A DNA stretch of 64,000 bases, taken from assembly GCA_022592435.1 (NCBI GenBank), contig JABYQS010000009.1, positions 1 through 64,000 of the forward strand, in the 5' to 3' direction. Position numbers and translations under genes: made by a program. Source of the DNA: Cerioporus squamosus. Lineage: Eukaryota; Basidiomycota; Agaricomycetes; Polyporales; Polyporaceae. The notes under the pieces were generated by a model, which was given only the letters and a program-made list of their open reading frames with translations, did not search any database and had not been told where the DNA came from. Each line of letters begins with the position of its first letter. Within the stretch, counting starts at the first letter, position 1. This document shows, piece after piece, positions 42,211 to 54,842 of this stretch.

Positions 42211-43758
42211 ATGGCCACCCCCTCCGGTCCCGTGCGCAAGAAGCGCAACTTCAAGGCCCTCCAGCTCGATGTCACGCAGCCGCGTCCGGAGCCCCAGCCA
42301 GAGCCCATTCGTGTCGCGCCCGTGCCTGTAGGCGGTGGTAAGAAGCGGCCTCCTCCTATGCAGCTGAAGGCTCCGAAGGTGTCGGTCTCGAACACCACGG
42401 CCCATGTCGAGACGGACAATAACCTCTTGACCGTAAATGGCCCGAACTCAGCGCCACCAACGGGCTCTGCGTCTGCGCATCGCATGACCTACCACACAAC
42501 CCTCTCGACGACTCTCGCGAACCTCGAGCTGAATTCGGAGCACAAGTACCACGACTTGCGCAATGAAGACCTCAAGGACCTGCGGGAACTGGGACAGGGC
42601 AATGGCGGGAGCGTGAAGCTGGTCGAGCACCTTCCAACAGGTACTATCATGGCGAAGAAGGTGCGTACGGCCACACTATCGTGGTGTAAACAGAAGTATT
42701 GATGTTTCCTGGCTGCAGATAGTGTTGATCGACGCGAAACCCTCAGTGAGGAAACAGATCCTCCGCGAGCTGCAGATCATGCACGACTGCCATTCCGACT
42801 ACATCATCTCTTTCTACGGCGCCTTCATATCCGACCCCAACATCTGCATCTGCATGGAGGCCATGGATAAGGGCTCTCTCGACGGCATCTACAAGAAGAT
42901 TGGCCCTATTGATATCGATGTTGTGGGCAAGGTAGCGCTCGCTGTGCTCGAGGGTTTGACATATCTCTACGACGTGCACCGGATTATCCACCGTGGTACG
43001 TGACACGCGGGTCGTTTGATGTGAATTGCGCGTAACACTTCATGCAGACATCAAGCCCTCGAATATCTTGTTCAACTCGCGTGGACAGATCAAGATTTGC
43101 GATTTTGGTGTTTCCGGAGAACTCATCAACTCCATTGCCGATACTTTCGTGGGCACCTCGACGTACATGAGCGTGAGTGCAATGCGTGGAATGCGGCTGC
43201 AAAGGCTTGACTAACCATTCGCCTGCAGCCCGAGCGTATTCAGGGTGCGCAGTACACGGTCAAGTCTGACGTATGGTCGCTTGGTATCTCCCTCATTGAG
43301 CTTGCGCTTGGCCGCTTCCCTTTCGCCGAGTCGTCATCGGACGATTCCGACCTATCCGACTTTGAGGGCACCCTCTCTCCGAGCCGGCCGAACCCTCTCA
43401 ACAATCTTACCAGGGAGCAGAGGGATAAGAAGAAGAAGCGGAAGAGCAAGGGCGTCAGTCTCCAAGGTGGAGGCATGACGATGAGTATCCTTGAGCTCTT
43501 GCAGCACATCGTCAACGAGCCTGCACCCCGTCTGACACCGGAGGGCCGCTTCCCTAAGGAGGCTGAGGACTTCGTCGACAGTTGTCTGTTGAAGGACCCG
43601 GATGCCAGGAAGACACCGAAGGAGCTCCTCGTGCGTCGTACTATGTTCGTGTACCTTCTGATGTGTGCGCTGACGCACGTCCTCTGCAGAAACACCCATG
43701 GATCGAGCACTCGAGGACGACGACGATTGACCTCGAGACTTGGGCGTCGACCTTCTAG
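42211..43758 (+). CDS. STE7: MAP kinase kinase, Ste7/Fuz7 type
   Basis: Dual-specificity kinase that activates a MAP kinase in the pheromone/mating and filamentation cascade. The N-terminus [12 protein letters not shown] is the conserved tag of basidiomycete Ste7 homologues, probably a MAPK docking site. Kinase domain: glycine loop [17 protein letters not shown], catalytic Lys in GTIMAKK, hinge [34 protein letters not shown], and the activation loop [23 protein letters not shown] with the phosphorylatable Ser/Thr pair of Ste7-type enzymes. An insert of about 50 residues rich in Ser/Asp and Lys ([24 protein letters not shown]) sits in the C-lobe. It ends [22 protein letters not shown]. Introns near 42661, 42996, 43172 and 43634 splice in frame. 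Pheromone genes are not visible nearby. Confidence 0.93.
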
Positions 43759-44343
43759 CCTGCCTCGCCACCTCTCTCTCGCACATCGCTACTCACGGTG
43801 TAGCCGTACCACGTGTAAACTTATCACCGCTGTTGTACGCCAACCAAAGACCCCTCGAGTACACGGCTCCGGCGACGATTGTACATGTATATACCCATCT
43901 CACTCTCACGTCATCCTGACGCACGGCTCTGCGCGCGAGCCGCACCTTAGGGTCGTTGTTTTTTAGCATGTTTCACCACCTTCGTTGACACGGTATACTC
44001 GAGTACTCCCCTCCTTGATTCCCACAGCTGATGTACTATAGAAACGGTCGTATCCAGGATCCATTTGACAAGGACGTTGTGCACTTGGATGGGCGCGCTG
44101 AGCGCAGGGCAGGTCGTATACGTACATACGTACTAGAATGCTGGCTGGTCGGCACTGGTTACGACAGGCTAGCTCATGGGTATCTGAAATTGTATGTATA
44201 TACCTAAGTTATGACGAAATCCTCACTGTTACAGCTGGGTACTTCACATGGCACAGTTCATTGTTTCTGAGACTAGGGCTACAGGTGGGTTTCAGTTCGA
44301 TATGCTCGGAGAAGGGGTGATCCACTCGTATATCTGATCGCGT
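43759..44343. other. convergent intergenic region
   Basis: 585 bp between the MAPKK stop and the RIO1 stop. A weak TATA-like stretch (gtatgtatatacc near 44190) is seen but no gene. It probably holds both 3' UTRs. Confidence 0.5.
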
Positions 44344-46609
44344 TCATCCGCCGCGAGCGGTGGCCTTGATCTTGCGTTTCTTCTCCGCCTTTGGGATCTT
44401 GTGCTTGCGCTTCTCACGGGCTTCCTCTTTGGCGGCCTTCTTGCGCTCCTGTGCAAGACAGATATCAGCATTTGCCAGAGGAACGGGCCGCCGCCACATA
44501 CTCACCTTCTTCGCCTCCTTGTCTTCGTGCTTGTGGCCCCGGGGCTTCTTCTCCTTGAATCCATCTGCCTCGCCATCACCCTCCTCCTCGCTGTCGCCGT
44601 CCTCTTCCTCGCTGCTCTCTTCGCCGTGTTCCGCCGCGCCATCCACGTCATCTTCTCCGGTCGCCAATCCGTCATTTGCAAAGGTGACACCCTTCTTCCT
44701 TACGTCCGACGACTTCCCGTTCGTCGCCGCGGAGTCCGACGTCCCGTCCTTCCGCGCCTGCCCTGGACCCAAGATGCCGATCGTGTCCTTGTATATGAGC
44801 TTCTCGCCCTCTCCGCGGGTCAGCACGTCGACGTCACGCTCGGGGTCATACACCTCGTTCAGCGTCCGCGGGATGTAAGAGCGCATGAACACCTCGTCTT
44901 CGTGCGACTTGCCCCCAGAGGACTGCCCGGCGGCGTCCGTCTCCTCAGATTCGGGGGTGTTCATCCACTCGCGGAGGACATCCTCCTCGCTTCGACTGGA
45001 GAGCTGCTCGCGTGTGATGAACTCGAACGCACGCCGGAGACCGACGGTGCGCACGCCGCGCTTGGAGAAGAAGTCTTCGATGTTGCGGAGATCGGCGCGG
45101 AGGAAATCGAATGCGTGCGGGTGGTCGTGCTCGACGGACTGGGAGACGTCGATGATGTAGAGATGGCCGCGAGGAGGTTCCGACGATGGCTCGTCCTCCG
45201 ATGTTGACGCTGGAGCAGCATCATCGGTCGTCTCGGTTAAAGGGCCAGGATTTGATGGGGTGTCCTCGATGTGGTACAGGATGTTGTACTCCGAAAGGTC
45301 GGCGTGTACGAGCTTGCACTCGACGAACATCCTGCGCGTCATGAGCATGAGCTCGACGTACAGATCTGGGAACGCTGATTCAGGAACGTCGGCGTCCTTC
45401 AGCCGCGGTGATGCCCTGCCCCACGGTGAGCAAGGTAGGAGAACACGAAGAGGGGGAAGACTTACCATCCATCCTTGTCGCCTACGAATGTCATGACCAG
45501 GACATTCTCTCGAACTTCCACTGGTTCAGGACAGCGTATTCCTGCTGTCCGCAATCGCTTCAAGTTACGCATTTCCTTCTCAGCCCATACGCGAACCATC
45601 TTCCGCGGATTGTGCCGACTGGTTGCTAGGTGTGAGCAGGTGTAAATACACGGTAGCACCGAAGACATACCTGTAACCTCTACGGAAACGGAACTCTCCG
45701 CTAACATAGCGGTCACGGTCCTTGAACACCAGGATGGATGTCTTGTAGATCTTCAGTGCGAGGTGTCTCCGCTCGGGTGTCAGTGCATGGTAGACATTCG
45801 CCTATATTCCGAGTTCAGCTACCACATGCGCTGCGGCTATCTGAGACGACTAACCTCCTTCCCGGTGCTCACACAGCCATTCACCTCGTATATGAGGCCA
45901 CGGCCGATCATCTTGAATAAGATAATCCTCGTACGAGGGTCCAACACCTGCTCGCTAGTGGCGCGGTCGCTCTTGTCCTTCATGTTCGCAGTAGCAGATG
46001 GTCCCTTCCTGTTTACACCGACTCCGAGGTCGTACGGCATGTCAAGGTTCCGCAATCGAGCGGAGTACTTCGACAGCGCTTGCAGCTGGTTCTCGGTCTT
46101 GTCCTTGGAATGCTGCTTCTGCTCTGCTGTCGGCACGTCCTTAGGTTTCGGAGGACGGGGGCGGTTGACGGCAGGTAGGGCAGCTACCGCCGCCTTGGAG
46201 TTGATTGCGGAGGCCATACCCTGCGCAGCGCCAGTCCGGACAGCGACATGTTGTCGAAGCCGGTTGTACTGCTTCGTGAAGTCTACGTGGGCGGTTCGTC
46301 CAACTGACTGCGATGAACAGAGGCGGTGGACGTACCTCGTTCAGCGATCTCCCAGTCCTCGTCTTCCGCGCGGAGTGTCTGGAACGCCTCGGCTTCGAGG
46401 GTGTCTTCCTCCTGCTCAAACTCGTCCGGCTCGCTCTCTTCGTCTTCGGAACTCTCAGAAGACCAATCTAGGAGCCTGTCGTCGTCGATATAGGTATGTC
46501 CCTGTCTAGGGTTGGTCGTAACAGGTGCGAGATGATCGCCGGCCGGGGCGTCGTCAAACTGTCCGTCTTCCACAATGTCTCGTACTTCTGTCGTGGTGTT
46601 CGCGGGCAT
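44344..46609 (-). CDS. RIO1: RIO1 atypical serine kinase
   Basis: Kinase/ATPase needed for 20S pre-rRNA processing and 40S subunit maturation. It begins [20 protein letters not shown] and a long acidic segment ([20 protein letters not shown]), then [13 protein letters not shown]. The RIO domain follows: [20 protein letters not shown] with CVSTGKEANVYHAL (the STGKEANVYHA nucleotide signature), [20 protein letters not shown] with the essential Lys, [56 protein letters not shown] (catalytic loop, Asp), [20 protein letters not shown] (metal Asp), [18 protein letters not shown]. The C-terminus is lysine-rich ([20 protein letters not shown] type) with acidic stretches. It is complete, with several short introns, and divergent from the 2OG oxygenase gene. 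Confidence 0.95.
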
Positions 46610-46867
46610 TCTTCAAGCCAAAGAGTTGATGGTTGGGAGCGTAGAGTTATATTACGGCACGATCGCAAGGGGAGATGCTTGGATGAGCGATCGAAAATCC
46701 TTGCGAGGTCGTGATCTAATCTAATCTACCACAGGAGCGGGGTCTTATCTTATCTGCTCAGTACTGCGTTGCGGGGAAACGAGCTTCTCGACTCGGTCAC
46801 TCCGCGATAGCCAGGTACGTGCTTTGATCTACTATCGTAATCCTCGCTCAGCACGACGTTATTGACG
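46610..46867. promoter_or_regulatory. divergent promoter with GATA repeats
   Basis: 258 bp between RIO1 and the 2OG oxygenase. It contains ctaatctaatct (about 46718-46730) and cttatcttatct (about 46746-46757), the latter two overlapping GATAAG sites on the minus strand, the same doubled motif as at the left edge of the window. Confidence 0.45.
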
Positions 46868-48325
46868 ATGGGAGACGTGAACCAGGCGACAAGGCTCGCA
46901 GCGCTGCCAATCATCAGCGTAGAACCGTTCCTACACCCCGACAGCCACCCCGGGAAACTATCCACCGCTGCCGCCCTCCACGCAGCGTGCTTGCAATATG
47001 GGTTCTTCTACCTCGACATATCATCCTATGTGGATAAGTCAGAGCCGGAAGAGCTGACGCGTCTTGCGCGCGAATTCTTTGCTCTTCCGCAGGAAGAGAA
47101 GGACAAGATATCCCTATTGAAGGAGGATGGGGCGAGAGGTGCGCAGCTGCTCCGTATCTGCATTTATCCCTCAGCCTCCCTGACATGCGGTCCGTGACTG
47201 CTCGAAGGCTATGCCCGACTGAAGGAGAACGTGACAAACGGGAAAGCCGACAACCACGAGGGGATCGACATCTACCGTCCTGTAAACAACCCGGACAGGA
47301 CGAAGCCCGTCTGGGGAGAGAATCAGTGGCCTACGGTCCCGGGCTTCAGAGAGAAGTACGAGGCTTGGATAGAGAAGATGAAGAAGCTCGGGATGGTTGT
47401 GATGGAAGCGTGAGGGCTCTCTGTTGAAAGCTGCCAATTTGCCCCCCTCACTGCGTTCCCAGTATGGCCACAGGGCTTGGTATGTCTCCGGACGAGTGGG
47501 CGCAACTCCGCAACAAAGTCGACGACAGCTTCTGGGTCATGCGAGTGATCGGTATGCCGGAATACCGACGTGAAGCTTTGGTCCTGACGCTTGTCTCGTG
47601 TAGGATATCCTCCCCTTCCCAACGACTATGACGGGTTCTCTTGCGGGGCCCACAGAGACTACGGATGCCTGACGTGCGCGACTCTCTTCTCGCACTCCTG
47701 AGAATGCACTGACACGCCTATCATCCTAGTTTCCTCTACGCGGACCCGACACCTGGTGCCCTTCAGGTGTACATAAACCAGCCCGGCCTTGTCGTAGAGA
47801 CCGACTCGGATCTCCCTGCGGAACGTGCAGTCGAAGAGGAGGGTTGTTGGATCAATGCGGACCCCATCCCAGGCTGCGTGGTGTGCAACATTGGCGAGAG
47901 TACGTTTGTTCGACGCACGGAGACGCGGTGATAGAGCCTAATACTTGGCCTAGTGTGGGAGGTGTGGACCAATGGCTTGTACAAGAGCACGCTCCACCGA
48001 GTCGTCCACAAAGGATCCAACTATCGGTAAGGAGCGTCTAGCCGTGACATCCACACCTACTAACCGTGTCTGCTTCCGCAGGGTCTCGTGAGCGACCTGG
48101 ATTGAGTTGCGTCGTGACAAATGCTGATCGCACATCGACAGGATCCCGTTTTTCTTCGAGCCAAACTTCGACGCACGTGTTGAGCCCCTCGCAGCCGCGC
48201 TCCGTATGCAAGAAGGGGACAGCAAGCCGAAGAAGCAGTATACTCCCATCGTGTACGGCGACTTCCTACTCAACAAAGTAGGGAGCAACTTCGATAAGGC
48301 GAAGGGACGGTACGATGCAGATTGA
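46868..48325 (+). CDS. 2-oxoglutarate/Fe(II)-dependent dioxygenase (IPNS-like)
   Basis: Iron/2-oxoglutarate oxygenase of the isopenicillin-N-synthase-like family; substrate unknown. It starts MGDVNQATRLAALPIISVEP, followed by the DIOX_N region (ALHAACLQYGFFYLDISSYV, REFFALPQEEKDKISLLKED). The catalytic jelly roll has GFSCGAHRDYGCLTFLYADP with H-x-D iron ligands, TPGALQVYINQPGLVV, WINADPIPGCVVCNIGE, STLHRVVHKGSNYRIPFFFE with the distal His and the Arg that binds 2-oxoglutarate. It ends VYGDFLLNKVGSNFDKAKGR. Introns at about 47139, 47409, 47543, 47683 and after 47890 splice in frame. The ORF context includes no biosynthetic neighbours. Length about 350 residues is normal. Confidence 0.88.
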
Positions 48326-48558
48326 TCGCTATGTCAGTGCTTGACATAACAGGATTCCAAGGAGTGTACGATAGGTAGCACCCGTATGCCGAGCGGATAT
48401 ACCATCTCAGAACTGCGAGGGTGACTGGACTCATAGCACTGTACTTATACTGTATGGATCTTTCTTTCCTGAACGCTGTCCAGTCGGTCAGTTGCCCTCT
48501 ATTGGACGGCGAGTATACTACACAAGATGCTGATGTCTACTTCTACGTACCCCTCGAC

Positions 48559-50135
48559 TCATGACAGCGAAGCCCCGACGAACTTCGGCGCGACGCACAC
48601 GCCGGCCTGCGTTCGGATCTTGTGCACACTCTTGGTCTCCGGGTTGACCCATGCAGCCTCGTGCGTCTCCAGCGTGGTGAAGCCAGGCTGGATGGTCTCG
48701 AAGATCTTCTTTTTCGGGTTGAGTTGCGATAGTGGTTGCGAGTCTGCGACACATACCGCGTGACGGCGTCAGTATATTGTGCGGCAGAAGATAGTGGGAA
48801 CGTGATACGTACCCTCGAAGCCTTCGAAGTAGATCCTGTCCCCAACTTTTGAGCCTGCCGGAGGCTGGACGAGCTCAATGCCAGCATCCTTGCCATCTTT
48901 GTGAGTTGCCTGGAAAGACGTAACTCAACACCCGCTCATATATCTGACAGTGAGATACATACGCAGAGGACCATCGCAAAGCTCTTGACTCCACGCATGT
49001 TGGCAGGTTTCAGGTTGCACTGGGTCGTCAATGGATGAGAGGCGTTCATGCAGAGGCGAGTGAGATATGCTTACAACACCGACGAGGTACTTGTCGCGCA
49101 TCTCTTCTATGGGGATGTAGTGCACAAGACCAGAGACAACCGTCCGCGGGCCAGTCTCCTCACCAAAGTCGATTTGCTGCACAAGCGGTGAGCTACAGAG
49201 ACGTCGAAAAGAAGATACGGGCTTACCTCGACATAGAGACCGTCCGCGTCGGGGTGCTTCTTGACTGTACTGTTCATTGAGACCTTCACACGACTCCAAG
49301 GAACGGAATGGACGTACTGTCGACAATGTGACCTACCCGGAGGTCGATCATAAACGGCACAGGCTCACCCGCATCCTCAGCCGCAGGCTTCTTCTCCGCC
49401 GCCTTGGGCTCTTTCGCCTTCTTCTCCTTCTTCTGCGCCTTGCCCTCCTTCTCTGCGGCCTCAGCCGGCTTCTCGCCCGACTGCTTCGCTGCGGTCTTGT
49501 CTGCCTTCGCTGCCTTCTCAGCTTTGGGTGCAGGTGCGGCCGCCTTGTCGCCCTCGGTCTTCGCGGCTGGCGCCTTCTCCTTCTTCTTCGGAGGATCGGC
49601 CTTGCGCTCCTGATGTGGTGCGTTCTCCAGGTCGAAGGGCACGATAGAGAATGCGGGTGCTAGCGATTCGGCGGCTTTTCGCACGGAGGGGCGATTCTGA
49701 CATGGTCGAAGTAGCGAGTGATAGCGGGGTGGGAGTAGTACTGCGCTGGCTGCAACTGGGACTGCAGGGCCTCACGGTGAGCATGCGTATATTGGCAGAC
49801 ATGCTCGGAACATACCAAGGACGGATGCAGCGCGCCGTACAGGGCGACGTCTGCGGCGGTGAAGTAGTTGCTCACGAGGTACGTGCGGGGAACTAGTGAT
49901 GCTTCAAGATCCTGCTCCGTGTCAAACTCCTCGCAACCTCCACCGGCGCGGGCACACGCACCTTGAAGTTCTCGGGCTTTGCGACGTCCCCTTGCGCGGC
50001 CTTCTCAATCCACTCTGCGACCTCGGCCTTGTCTTTCTCGGATTTGCCGAAGTCTTCGCTGCCGTCCTGTGCGGCGCCGGTGACGAGATCCTTGAGGGGC
50101 GAAGGCAGCTTCGCGAGTGCAGCCTGGACGGACAT
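48559..50135 (-). CDS. ARC1: Arc1/EMAPII-type tRNA-binding protein
   Basis: Cofactor that binds tRNA and aminoacyl-tRNA synthetases, as yeast Arc1 and animal AIMP1 do. It starts MSVQAALAKLPSPLKDLVTG; the N-terminal part is GST-C-like (YFTAADVALYGALHPSLV, QPAQYYSHPAITRYFDHVR). A Lys/Ala/Glu-rich linker follows (KAEKAAKADKTAAKQSGEKP). The C-terminal OB-fold tRNA-binding domain has MIDLRVGHIVD, VKKHPDADGLYVE, QIDFGEETGPRTVVSGLVHY, NLKPANMRGVKSFAMVLCAT, IELVQPPAGSKVGDRIYFEG. It ends AGVCVAPKFVGASLS. An upstream in-frame ATG at 50216 would add 27 basic residues (MTALTRSVLKQLSAHRSYLQ), possibly a mitochondrial leader; I take 50135 as default. Confidence 0.9.
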
Positions 50136-50357
50136 TTTTCTGAGGAGGACGCGGGGCTGGAGATAGGATCGATGAGCGGAAAGCTGCTTGAGCACGCTCC
50201 GAGTCAAGGCGGTCATTTTGGGAGAGCTGAGGCTCACGTGCACGCGTCGTACCGCGTTCTGTGACCTGCCCGGGTCACGGCGTGATGTCACACGCGCTGG
50301 CGCGAAATTGGCAGGCGACGCGAGCTCGAGCTCCCTCTGTATCGGCGACAGCCAGCT

Positions 50358-51061
50358 ATGCTCTCTCGGTGGCAGGCTGGGGCCCGCCATGGCCTCCGCT
50401 CCTTCTCGTCCTCTGCGCCAGCGTGCGCCGGCATGATTTCCAACATCGGCAGGCAGCCCATCACCATCCCCCCGACCATCACGCTCACCCCCTCCCCGAC
50501 CGCTGTGTCGGTCAAGGGCCCTCTGGGAGAGACATTCGTGCCCCTCATGCCATTCACCAAGCTCGCCAACACCGCACCAAATACACTCGCAGTCTCAGTC
50601 GAGAACCCCAAGGAGCGGAAACAGCGCTCCATGTGGGGGCTCACCCGCACGCTCATCCAGAACGCAATCATCGGCATGACGGAGGGCTTCACGCTGCCCG
50701 TCTACCTTGTCGGTGTCGGCTACCGTGCGGCGCTCGAGGCGGACCCGCGGGGGAAGGGCGAGGGGAGGAGTGGCCAGCGGCTGAACATGAAGCTCGGCTT
50801 CTCGCACCCTGTCTTCGTGTCCATCCCGGAGCACGTCAAGTGCGAGGTCCCGCTCCCGACCAAAATTGTGTTGTATTGCACGGACAAGCACCAGCTGGGT
50901 CTGTTTGCTGCGCAAATACGGAGATGGCGGCCCCCAGAGCCGTACAAGGGAAAGGTGCGTCGTGGTACGTCGTCGACCGTGCACATTGTGCTCATTCTGT
51001 GATGCAGGGTATCATCGTGGGCAACGAGAGGATCCGGATGAAGACAGTGAAGAAGAAGTAG
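50358..51061 (+). CDS. MRPL6: mitochondrial ribosomal protein uL6m
   Basis: Large-subunit mitoribosome protein, L6 family. It begins with a presequence MLSRWQAGARHGLRSFSSSA, then NIGRQPITIPPTITLTPSPT, AVSVKGPLGETFVPLMPF, TRTLIQNAIIGMTEGFTLPV, YLVGVGYRAALEADPRGKGE, NMKLGFSHPVFVSIPEHVKC and VLYCTDKHQLGLFAAQIRRW. One intron near the 3' end (from about 50956) precedes GIIVGNERIRMKTVKKK. Both L6 repeats are present and the length of about 215 residues is normal. Divergent from the Arc1-like gene across 222 bp. Confidence 0.92.
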
Positions 51062-51678
51062 ACATCCTTGCTCTCGGCTCGGGCTATGTTACACGCGTCA
51101 TAATTGCATGCTATGCGTTGCTTTCTCGCACCGGCTACTTCAGTGCTCTCCCAGCAAAGCCACTCCACCTCGGTCGCTGCGCATGCCTACACAAGGTTGT
51201 TACATGCCTACTGAAGGCTAAGATGTGGCGTATGATAAAACCTGCACGACCCTCTCCTTCCATACGGTCGCGCAAGATCCGACTAGTTCCTCCTGAACGC
51301 TGAGGCGGCCCGAGGAACCTTCCCTTTTCATGCTCTTGTACCGCTTCTAGGTATGTCCGCCACGACTATCCCCAAGTATGCATCTCCAGTCTCCATGGCA
51401 CCATGACAGGGCTCAGTGTGTTCCCGATCCCCGCCTTAACCCCCAGGAATGCTTTACCTCTGCTTCCGATCCCCGCCTCACGGTTGGAAGGACTTATAAC
51501 AGTAGCGAGTTCTTCCTCCTACGAAACACCGATGTTACCGGTATCGCATAGGTGTCTCTCCGGTCTCGCGTACGGTCGCAACGAAGCCACGGTGCTTGCT
51601 CATCGCGCAAGCCTTCTTAACCGCATTGATGTCGGTCCCTCGCGGGGAAGCTCGACATCCCTACCATACCTCTTTCCC
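51062..51678. other. intergenic region upstream of the DUF6534 gene
   Basis: About 617 bp without a gene I can support; contains the uL6m 3' end and probably the DUF6534 promoter. Confidence 0.45.
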
Positions 51679-53843
51679 ATGCCAAACTCTGAGGATATCA
51701 TCCGCCTCACTCACGCCGATGGGCGAATGGTGGGTCTTGTCTCCCCTGTCCTTACCCCTTCGTCCTTGCCCTCCTCCCACCTCCCACCTTCCTCCACCCC
51801 CTCCCTCCACCCCGGCTCTTTGCTTACGATCACGGTGTACCATGTGGTGGCCAACCGCTGCGGATTCTGTCTCTGCAGGCAATACCCTGGGCGTGTTCCT
51901 CATCGCTGCCTTCATTGCTATCTTGTACGTGCCTCGGGCCGCCTCCTTATCGTGAGGGATGCCCTGACGATGACCTACAGATTGTATGGTGTTACGATCC
52001 TGCAGACGCTGCAGTACTTTGATAGGTTTCATAATGACCACCGGCTCTCCAAACTCTTTGTACGTCGCACCCGCCAGCTACATGCACCCTCCTGACCTGC
52101 TCACTCCCGACTCTCCAGGTTTCACTACTCTGGTGAGTCCGGCATGAAGCGTGCAATATCGTGTGCCACCGACTGGGTGGGACTGACGTCGGGGCCGGCC
52201 CTCAGGTTGTTCGAGACCTTGACGAGCGTCATGGAAGTCCATGCTCTGTACATTTACGCTGTTACGCACCGGAGCAGCAACTTCGCCACCCTCCGGCTCC
52301 CCACGTGCGTCCATCTACCAGCTCTCCGGTTCCGCAGATTGCGCACCAGTACCGTCTGACCCCGCCCTTGCTCCCTCGTTCGCAGGAGCTTCGGGTTTGA
52401 GGCCGCGTTCTATGTGAGTGCAAGTGGTACGCTCAAGCGTGAGGTCCGTGACTAACTGGCAACCAAACTAACGGACAGTTTGCCGCGATTTATGTCGTTC
52501 AACTGTGCGTGCCCCCTCCCCCTCCCCTGAAGTTCGCATCTCATTGAATGCTCGCATTTTGACATTGCCGGTGCAGATACTTTGCGTGGCGAATGCACCA
52601 GTGTGAGCACTGTCCACGCATGTCCGGTCCACTTGGGTCGCACAAGCTGACACACTGCGCACACCGCGAAATACAGTAGGCCGGCAATATTGGTTCTTGC
52701 CAGCAATCGCCGCTGTGCTCGCCACGACTGCCATAGGTACCGTTCCCGGCCGCTCGTCGTTCGCGGACGTTGCTGATCACGGCCCTCCAGCTTTGGGTCT
52801 TGCCGCAACAATCGAGTCGTAAGTCGCTGAGATATCCGAGGAACCTTTTGACTGAACGCCGCGCGCAGGGGCAAGTATGGTGTCAACACGTCTCACCCGG
52901 CGTTCCCCAATGTGCTTCTGGCGACCAGCGTGGGTTTGCAGATCGCCGTGGACGTTGTCGTCACGGGTTCGCTGTACTGGCTCAACAGGAAGAGCACTGG
53001 CATCCCGGAGTGCGTACGTTCCGCTCTTCGCGCAGTCTGCAGGGCGCTGACGCCATGTCTTGTCATGGATAGTAGCGGCGGCTTCCTCAAGGCTACTTTC
53101 TTGACGGCCGTCAACCGTGGTGTGTTCTCCGGGTAGGTCCCTGGTCCGCTTGTTGCGTTGCGACTGCCAAGGCTCACTGAGTTTGTCCACAGGCTGTTCC
53201 TCGTCCTGACGACGATTACTGTGAGCTGGGATCACAGTGTGTTCCGCTGCGCCTCGGCTGAGCTCACGCGTCTGCCAGTACTTCGCCCTCCGCCCCAAGC
53301 TCACCTGGCTCGTCTTCCACTTCGCAAGCAGCAAGGTGCACGCGATATCCATGCTCTCGACGTACGGACCATCATCCTCTCACCGTCCCGCTCGACAGCA
53401 GCGAACTGACCACATGCACGCAGGTTGAATGGGAGGACGGCCCGAGACGGCCTGGGTCACGACCCCGAGCTCGTGGACGCGATGCTCAGGTACCGGCTGC
53501 AGAAGGAGCTCGGCGGCGTAAGTCCATCCGCGAACATGACTGCACATATACAACTAATCTGATATGCATGTGTCTGTCGCCGAACAGGCCACGTACCAGA
53601 CGCGGCTCGACACCCCACCCAACCTCCCGGTACGTCGAGTCCTTGCTTCCCTCATGCCTCGCACTTGTGCCTGACTACGATGCACACCCACAGACCATCG
53701 CGCACGGCCTACCGAGCAGCCCCAGTGGGTGGTTCGCGAGCAAGTCGAACGAGGGCGGCGACGACTCGGGCTTGGCGTCGTCGTATACCCCGAGTTACCA
53801 CGCGCGCTCGACCACCGCCGTCGACGGTGCCACTTTATCGTAG
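51679..53843 (+). CDS. DUF6534 seven-helix membrane protein
   Basis: Membrane protein of a family expanded in basidiomycetes, function unknown. It begins MPNSEDIIRLTHADGRM, then exons give hydrophobic segments in order: TLGVFLIAAFIAIL, LYGVTILQTLQYFDRFHND, LFETLTSVMEVHALYIYAVT, FGFEAAFYFAAIYVVQ, YFAWRMHQ, LPAIAAVLATTAIG, VLLATSVGLQIAVDVVVTGS and FLKATFLTAVNRGVFSG. The motif LQYFDRFHNDHRLSK is typical of the first loop. The cytosolic tail after the last helix (LNGRTARDGLGHDPELV) contains Ser/Gly-rich sequence and ends STTAVDGATLS. Many introns of 50-120 nt split it, some with poor sites, so individual exon limits are uncertain. Confidence 0.75.
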
Positions 53844-54842
53844 GGCCATGCCGTTTATGGTTTGTGGGGTCGATGGAGTTCCTCGTATACTTGTACGATA
53901 TCTCGTTTCATTCTGTTCCGGACAAGTTCGTATAGCTAGCCATAACCACGATCGCGGCATTCACATGCATCCCGACATTCACCGATCATCTTTCATGTTC
54001 CTACTGTAGTACTTCGTTGCTTCGCGGTGCCCAGTTGTTCGACAATACACGACGGATCTACGTCAAACTTCCGAAATTCTCGGCGCGGCTGAGGTCGTCA
54101 ACCTCTGCTGGAGTAGCTATTGAATGTTGATCGCCTGGGGGTTTCAACTGAGCTCTCAACGCTGTACTCCGTGGACATGGGGAAGTCGCCGCCTTGGTCG
54201 CCGCCTTGGTCCCTATACTGCAACTTATGGTCGACGTCGATGCAAGCAGAAGCGCCCGTGCGGGTAAGTATGGCTAGTAACTAGACCGGTAGTCCCGTAT
54301 GGTTCTCCGGTTGCCTCCGCTCCCTCTTGCACCGTCATGCGCTTGCAGGGCGGATCCAGGGCTCAGGACCAGATGGAGATGTGCTAAGCCGGATTATGGT
54401 GGTGAGGATTGGCAAGCACAGGGTTGCGATCGGCGTCAGGAGAGCTGGGCGGGAGCGTTGCGGTGCGTCATTATTTGAACTCGGGCTGGTTGGTTTCTGA
54501 ATCTGTCGGAGGTGGGAGAGGGGCATGGAGGCAGCTGGCAGAGGCTGAGGCCAGACAGAAACGCCACCGTGCAGGCCGAGGAGGGCTGTCGGACGCGGTT
54601 TGTCAGCGCTGACGCGGGCGCGGGGCAGACGGGCAAGTCATCATCGGGATGATGATGCACAGGCCTGGCAGGTGGCAGGTGGCTCTCCCCCGATATACTC
54701 TTCGGACATGCCAGACATGGCCCACCGCCCATCCGCGCCTCGCCTCTACTTCAGTCCGCGCTGTCTCCTTGCTGTCGCCACCACCTCCCCGCCCACAGCA
54801 TTCTCTATAGCCACCAAGACCTTCGCATAGCGTATACCCGAC
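53844..54842. other. intergenic region upstream of the Sec14-like gene
   Basis: About 1 kb, no gene supported. It contains a tandem duplication of tcgccgccttgg at 54185-54208 and repeated ggcaggtggcag at 54666-54680. CT-rich runs at 54745-54800 look like the Sec14-like leader. Confidence 0.5.

Noticed and set aside
46868..48325. Secondary-metabolite cluster around the 2OG oxygenase
   Set aside because: Neighbours are RIO1 and an Arc1-like gene; no synthase, P450 or transporter is present.
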